From assembly GCA_026120185.1 (NCBI GenBank), contig JANUWF010002208.1:1116001-1180000 (forward strand): 64,000 bases of DNA. The letters are read 5' to 3'. A program made the position numbers and the translations under genes. Source of the stretch: Voacanga thouarsii (taxonomy: Eukaryota > Streptophyta > Magnoliopsida > Gentianales > Apocynaceae). A model generated the notes under the pieces. The model was not told the origin of the DNA, did not search any database, and saw only the letters and a program-made list of their open reading frames with translations. Shown one piece after another: positions 60,217 through 64,000 of this stretch. Position 1 is the first letter of the stretch. Each line of letters starts with the position of its first letter.

Positions 60217-61455
60217 TTATTTTCCCAGCATACTTACCAATTTGGTCTTTTGTTCTGTATTGAGATCTTTGGCAATGATCACAAGCAATTTACGTTCTTT
60301 AGACAAGAACACATATTCCAAATGTTCGGGCAAGTCTTTTAGGTCCAATTCGGGAGGATCTTCTACGGATGATTTCATTCTCCCCAAACTACTTTTCTCA
60401 ATTTTCAACTTATTCATCCTATCCTCATTGTGAACTTTCTCTGGATACGCTATTGATGTTTCCATCAACTCTTCCTCAATGGATTCCTGCATCAACTCAA
60501 AAATAGGTTCGTCAAGAATATCAATTCTTAAACAAGAATCCTCAGAAGACAATGGGTGTTGCATGCTCTTGTGGATTTGAATCACTACTTCTTCATCCCT
60601 AACCCTAAGTGTCAACCTACCCCCATAAGCATTAATTAACACTTTTGCTGTAGCTAGGAAAGGTCTACCTAGGATTAGAGGGACTTTGGAATCTTCATCC
60701 ATGTCAAGAATAACAAAATCCACTGGAAATATGAATTTATCAACTTTTACCAACACATCTTCTGTTATACCCCTAGGATATTTGATAGATCTATCTGCGA
60801 GTTGAATACTCATCCTAGTGGGCTGTGGTTCTTTTAGGCCTAGCCTTTTAAATGTTTTATATGGCAATAAATTAATGCTAGTACCTAGGTCAGCTAATGC
60901 ATTACAGACATTAAGAGTGCCAATTAAACATGGGATAGAGAAACTCCCTAGATCATTTTCTTTATGTGGCAGTTTCAGTTTGTCCTACAAGATGGCTGAG
61001 GATTCTTCGTTGAGGACCACTATGGACAACTTTTCCAATCGCTTTTTGTTGACGAGCACGCTTTTAAGAAACTTGGCGTATTTGGGCATGTGAATTAATG
61101 CTTCACTGAGGGGAATATTTATGTGCAGTTGTTTGAACATCTCAAGGAATTTATCGAATTGAGCATTTTTTTGGGCTTTGTGTAGATGGGTAGGATATGA
61201 TATTTTAGGCTAAAATGTGGGATTTTCGAAAGTTGGACAGAGGAAAGCCGGCACTGGTTCCAGTGCTTCGGCCGGCACCAGTTCAGTTCTAGGTGGCTTG
61301 GTCTCGGGATTACCAGGTAGCCGACGCCGGTTCTCTTCTTCCAGCTGATACCGGTTGCCATCTGTAATGTTTGGCAACCCTTTTCCACTTTGCAATGTGA
61401 CAGCAGCTGTTTCCTCACTGGCTATTGGGGCTACTTCATGAGATTTTATTACCAT
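60217..61455 (-). pseudogene. Athila gag C-terminus and protease
   Basis: One frame with two stops (near 61208 and 60987). The first part has TLQSGKGLPN, a proline-rich linker and IPLSEALIHMPKYAKFLKSV. The aspartic protease follows: IGTLNVCNALADLGTSINLL gives the catalytic D-L-G-T-S in place of the usual D-[LS]-G-[AT]-S. Then come KVDKFIFPVDFVILDMDED and PLILGRPFLAT near residues 60-75 of the last 216 codons. The C-terminal acidic stretch leads to the frame change into reverse transcriptase at 60216. In an intact element protease would cut the polyprotein. Confidence 0.85.
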
Positions 61456-61469
61456 GTCTGTAAAAAACC

Positions 61470-61607
61470 AGATTTGTCCATGTTGAGGATCATCGCTTCG
61501 AATTTCTCAAAGGTGGAATCTATTTCTTGGAAACGCCTCGTGACATGACCATCAAAATTTTCAATTACGGTTTCGAGCTTTGCTGATTCTGGTGCTGCGC
61601 GTGTCAT
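61470..61607 (-). pseudogene. Remnant of the Athila gag start
   Basis: A frame beginning with ATG at 61607 reads MTRAAPESAKLETVIENFDG and ends in stops near 61455. It joins the C-terminal gag frame after a shift, with the expected roughly 500-codon central Gag missing. The element has therefore lost most of gag. Whether this is a family trait or a private deletion cannot be told. Confidence 0.5.
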
Positions 61608-61886
61608 CTTAGGAGTGCAATGGAGGTACTACCTCTCATTAGACTTTTTTAGATTCCAATTCGCCATTTCTCCTGAACATAGAAGCGAGTTAGATATGGA
61701 ATTCATGATTACAGCAAAAGAAAAAACTTACAAAGTTAGTCAAGAGGACATAGTCAAAGTTAGTAAGTTAGGTTACAAGGGTATACACACATACACTAGA
61801 TACAAAAGATAGCACCATTTTGCGGAAAGAACAATTATACATATTTATATTGTTAAATCAATAAAATCCAAGCTTTCATGATATTG
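61608..61886 (-). other. Leader of the Athila element
   Basis: Short non-coding stretch between primer site and the gag remnant; the plus frame at 61615-61812 is a shadow. Confidence 0.6.
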
Positions 61887-61905
61887 TTCCCTGGCAATGG
61901 CACCA
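61887..61905 (-). other. Primer binding site of the Athila element
   Basis: The minus strand reads TGGTGCCATTGCCAGGGAA, the TGGCGCC-type site with one transition, 6 bases from the LTR edge at 61912. Confidence 0.82.
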
Positions 61906-61911
61906 AAAACT

Positions 61912-63098
61912 TGATGTGTTTAGATTTGGATATAAAAATCATATAAAAATAAGCTCATTCCCAATCAAGTTTAAATTAAAATGTTAACCTCAAATTACAC
62001 ATATGAGCAAGCGTACTCATCATTAACATAGCATAGGGTTCAAACAAGTGTCGATCCTCAAGGAACAAGTATACATTAATCCATTTTCTTTCATTGTTTA
62101 ATTAACTTAATAAAGTGAAAAAGAAATAAAATAAAATAAAATAAAAATAAAAATATATACATGCCAAGGATAGAGAATTATGTAACTTAAGCCATTGTTT
62201 TGATAAACATGATCTTAAAGAAGCCAACCATTATCATAACTAATCATTCCCTTGGCATCATGAAGGATTAAGATAGACCCATTTCTATTTCAATTCATGA
62301 AATCACTATCTTCTAAACAAATTAACATCACATATTCTGTATTAACTAATTCACCCAAAAGATACATTAAAAACAATCCTTGATTAAATTTTCATATTCT
62401 GGCAAACTTAAAACATGAAATTAACCAATGAATCCATATTCTGGCAGACATTAATCAACCTTTAATTACTTTGTTCTTCGCAATTAACCTCTTTTTCAAG
62501 CAAGTTAAAAGACAACAAATATGAAACTACTGAATTGAAACCACCATCAACCTCTTTTTCAAGCAAGTTAATGGAAAGAAACAATCAATTAATCTCGTAA
62601 TAAGCACAAGTAATTAAATACCAAGAATAACAATCAATTAATCAAAAGATCAAATAACTCTAAAAACTGTGAATATCTAAAATAATGTCAAATTACAATA
62701 AAATAATTAACATATCATTGTTCAAGAAAAAGAAAACAAAGTAAAAGAAAGCACTTACAGAGAAGCCTCATTCTTCTTCCTTTGAAGACCTCCTTGTACA
62801 ACCCTTCTTGAACTGAAGAATTCCTTCTTTGATTGAATGTTTTCTGTGATAATCAATGAATTCTCCCCATTTTCCTTTGTGTTTTCCATCTATTTATATA
62901 CTTGGAAAGTTCCTAAACTCATTGGTGTAATGTTCTTGGCCGAGTAGAAGTTGGAAGATACTAAAACTCCACAGATTACCAAAAACCAAGTAGAAAAATC
63001 ATAACCCGCCTTTTCCTCATAGCACAGCCGGCGCCGCCTTGGCTTTCGGAGCTGGCACCGGTCTAGTTCTAGTTCTCTACTCGTTTGCTGATTTTTTC
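61912..63098 (-). mobile_element. 5' LTR of the Athila element, outer 350 bases missing
   Basis: Aligns with 54191-55355 of the 3' LTR; the match stops near 63097 within CTGATTTTTT. The promoter region including the TATA box at 62890 is kept. The missing part is the LTR start (TGATAGGGG side). Right of the break the copia C leader resumes. Confidence 0.82.
62890..62899 (-). promoter_or_regulatory. TATA box in the Athila 5' LTR
   Basis: Minus strand TATATAAATA, conserved in position with the two sister LTRs. Confidence 0.6.
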
Positions 63099-64000
63099 TG
63101 TACCTCAATTTTTCCTTAATGTAATCATGTTTTGAAACCATTGTATGAGATTAATTTTTAGCAGTAGTTTTATTTATCTATGGATGAATAATTTGCATGA
63201 AAATGAGTAGTAAAGGATGGAACCACCTTAGGATTAAACAAGATCATTAATTTTTAAATTCATGATGTTTAATCCATTATTTGGTCACTTAGGAATAAAT
63301 GAATAGTTTGAGCATGAAAAAGTTTACTTTTATTATCATGCTTATTTCATTTTTGTGATCAAATGAGCAAGTTCTTGTAAGACTAAAGTCTTACTAAATA
63401 GAACGGTTGTTGATAAAACGTTTCAATCTATGAAACTTTAAAATAAAAGTGTTTGTGGTTTATTCTCTTAAATGGTTCATTCCTTGCAATAGAGAATAAT
63501 GTTGAACTTGAGGTTATTTAATAATGTTTTACTTGGCTATTAACTTAGAAGAGTAAAATAAATTTATAGTTTATTCTCTCAAAGGATTTAATCCTTGACA
63601 TAGAGAATAATATTGAATTTTAGTTTTTTTACTAAAGTTAATGAAGTCATAAGATTGTAGAAAATGTTTTTAGTCCTAAAATTCTATTTTCAATAAAAGA
63701 TTAAGTGGGAGAGGAGTTCCAACGACCCTATAGCTTCCATCGCAACTCTCATTAGAGATAGTGAATTTCCTCATGTCATTCTGAGCATGACTCCCTATAG
63801 GATGAATTTCCACAAGTATCTAGAACTAATGAAAAAGTACAATTAATAGCCTAGGGTATGTGCTAGGATCGACCAACCTATGTTGGAGGTTTTTAGCACT
63901 TGATTATCTGTAGGTGGTGTGAATTAGTGGCCATCCTATCAGTGGAACTTTTTCTAGATTATTATCTATTAAGTAAGTTTTGATTCGTGATGGTTATACA
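63099..64000 (+). other. Leader of copia element C, second part
   Basis: Collinear with the leader of element A read on the minus strand: 63180-63330 matches about 1755-1620, 63690-63770 matches about 1145-1070, and 63840-63960 matches about 1000-870. The final gag start is not reached. It contains the hairpins listed separately and no gene. Confidence 0.8.
63371..63610 (+). other. Hairpin array in the copia C leader
   Basis: Type I: GTAAGAC/GTCTTAC around TAAA at 63377-63394, with an outer GTTC/GAAC. Type II: TTATTCTCT/AGAGAATAA twice (63460-63499 and 63571-63610). The second encloses a perfect AAGGAT-TTA-ATCCTT inner stem and the first an AATG-GTT-CATT stem. The loops and the GACATAGAGA 3' side are shared with element A while stem bases differ in pairs. 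Confidence 0.65.

Larger units (their letters stand above)
54191..63098 (-). mobile_element. Athila-type Ty3/gypsy element, nearly complete
   Basis: 8.9 kb with two LTRs of one family, a primer site, and gag-protease, reverse transcriptase, RNase H and integrase remnants, all on the minus strand, and a polypurine tract at the 3' LTR. The 5' LTR lacks its outer 350 bases and most of gag is missing, so it cannot be autonomous. It splits the leader of copia element C. The LTRs differ by roughly 7 percent in the first 190 bases, so the insertion is not recent. Confidence 0.88.

Overview
This is a repeat-rich plant nuclear window, almost certainly from a eudicot. It is AT-rich, its retrotransposon lineages are plant-specific (Athila-type and Tekay/Del-like Ty3/gypsy, long-LTR Ty1/copia), it carries CACTA DNA transposons and a MITE, and it has one intact host-type gene for a type I (M-gamma, AGL80-like) MADS-box protein. 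Species cannot be told from the sequence. Nearly all other reading frames are decayed transposon genes or chance frames in simple repeats.

Layout. 1-4546: 5' half of a minus-strand copia element (A): gag fragment, long leader, PBS and a 2-kb LTR. It sits inside 4547-8650, an Athila-type minus-strand element (B) with LTR and PBS but only a short unrecognised ORF. 8651-11560: a second decayed Athila-type gag and spacer. 11561-17306: plus- and minus-oriented gypsy LTR pieces, including a 228-bp LTR segment duplicated outside the LTR. 17622-30893: one Tekay/Del-like element bounded by a perfect 5-bp duplication (TGTTC). Its 5' LTR holds two solo LTRs, and its pol and most of its 3' LTR are replaced by a CACTA element that carries tandemly repeated exon-like units. 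30894-35626: Athila gag, PBS and LTR (element D), with another solo LTR inside gag. 35627-46785: the most gene-like stretch, with the MADS-box gene, a DUF4283 relic, a complete small CACTA element with TSD TGC, a Stowaway-like MITE, a copied 350-bp segment, a long palindrome and the right end of a third CACTA. 46881-51800: 3' end of a copia element and a long Tekay-like LTR in minus orientation. 51847-64000: plus-strand copia element (C) related to A, split in its leader by a nearly complete minus-strand Athila element (54191-63098) with gag-protease, RT, RNase H and integrase remnants.

How it works together. The window reads as layers of insertion rather than an operating gene set. Diagnostic signatures (TSDs, PBSs, polypurine tracts, TATA boxes in LTRs) allow the nesting order to be reconstructed. 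The least explained structure is in the untranslated leaders of copia elements A and C. Two classes of RNA hairpin recur there, with conserved loops and stems whose paired bases have changed together.
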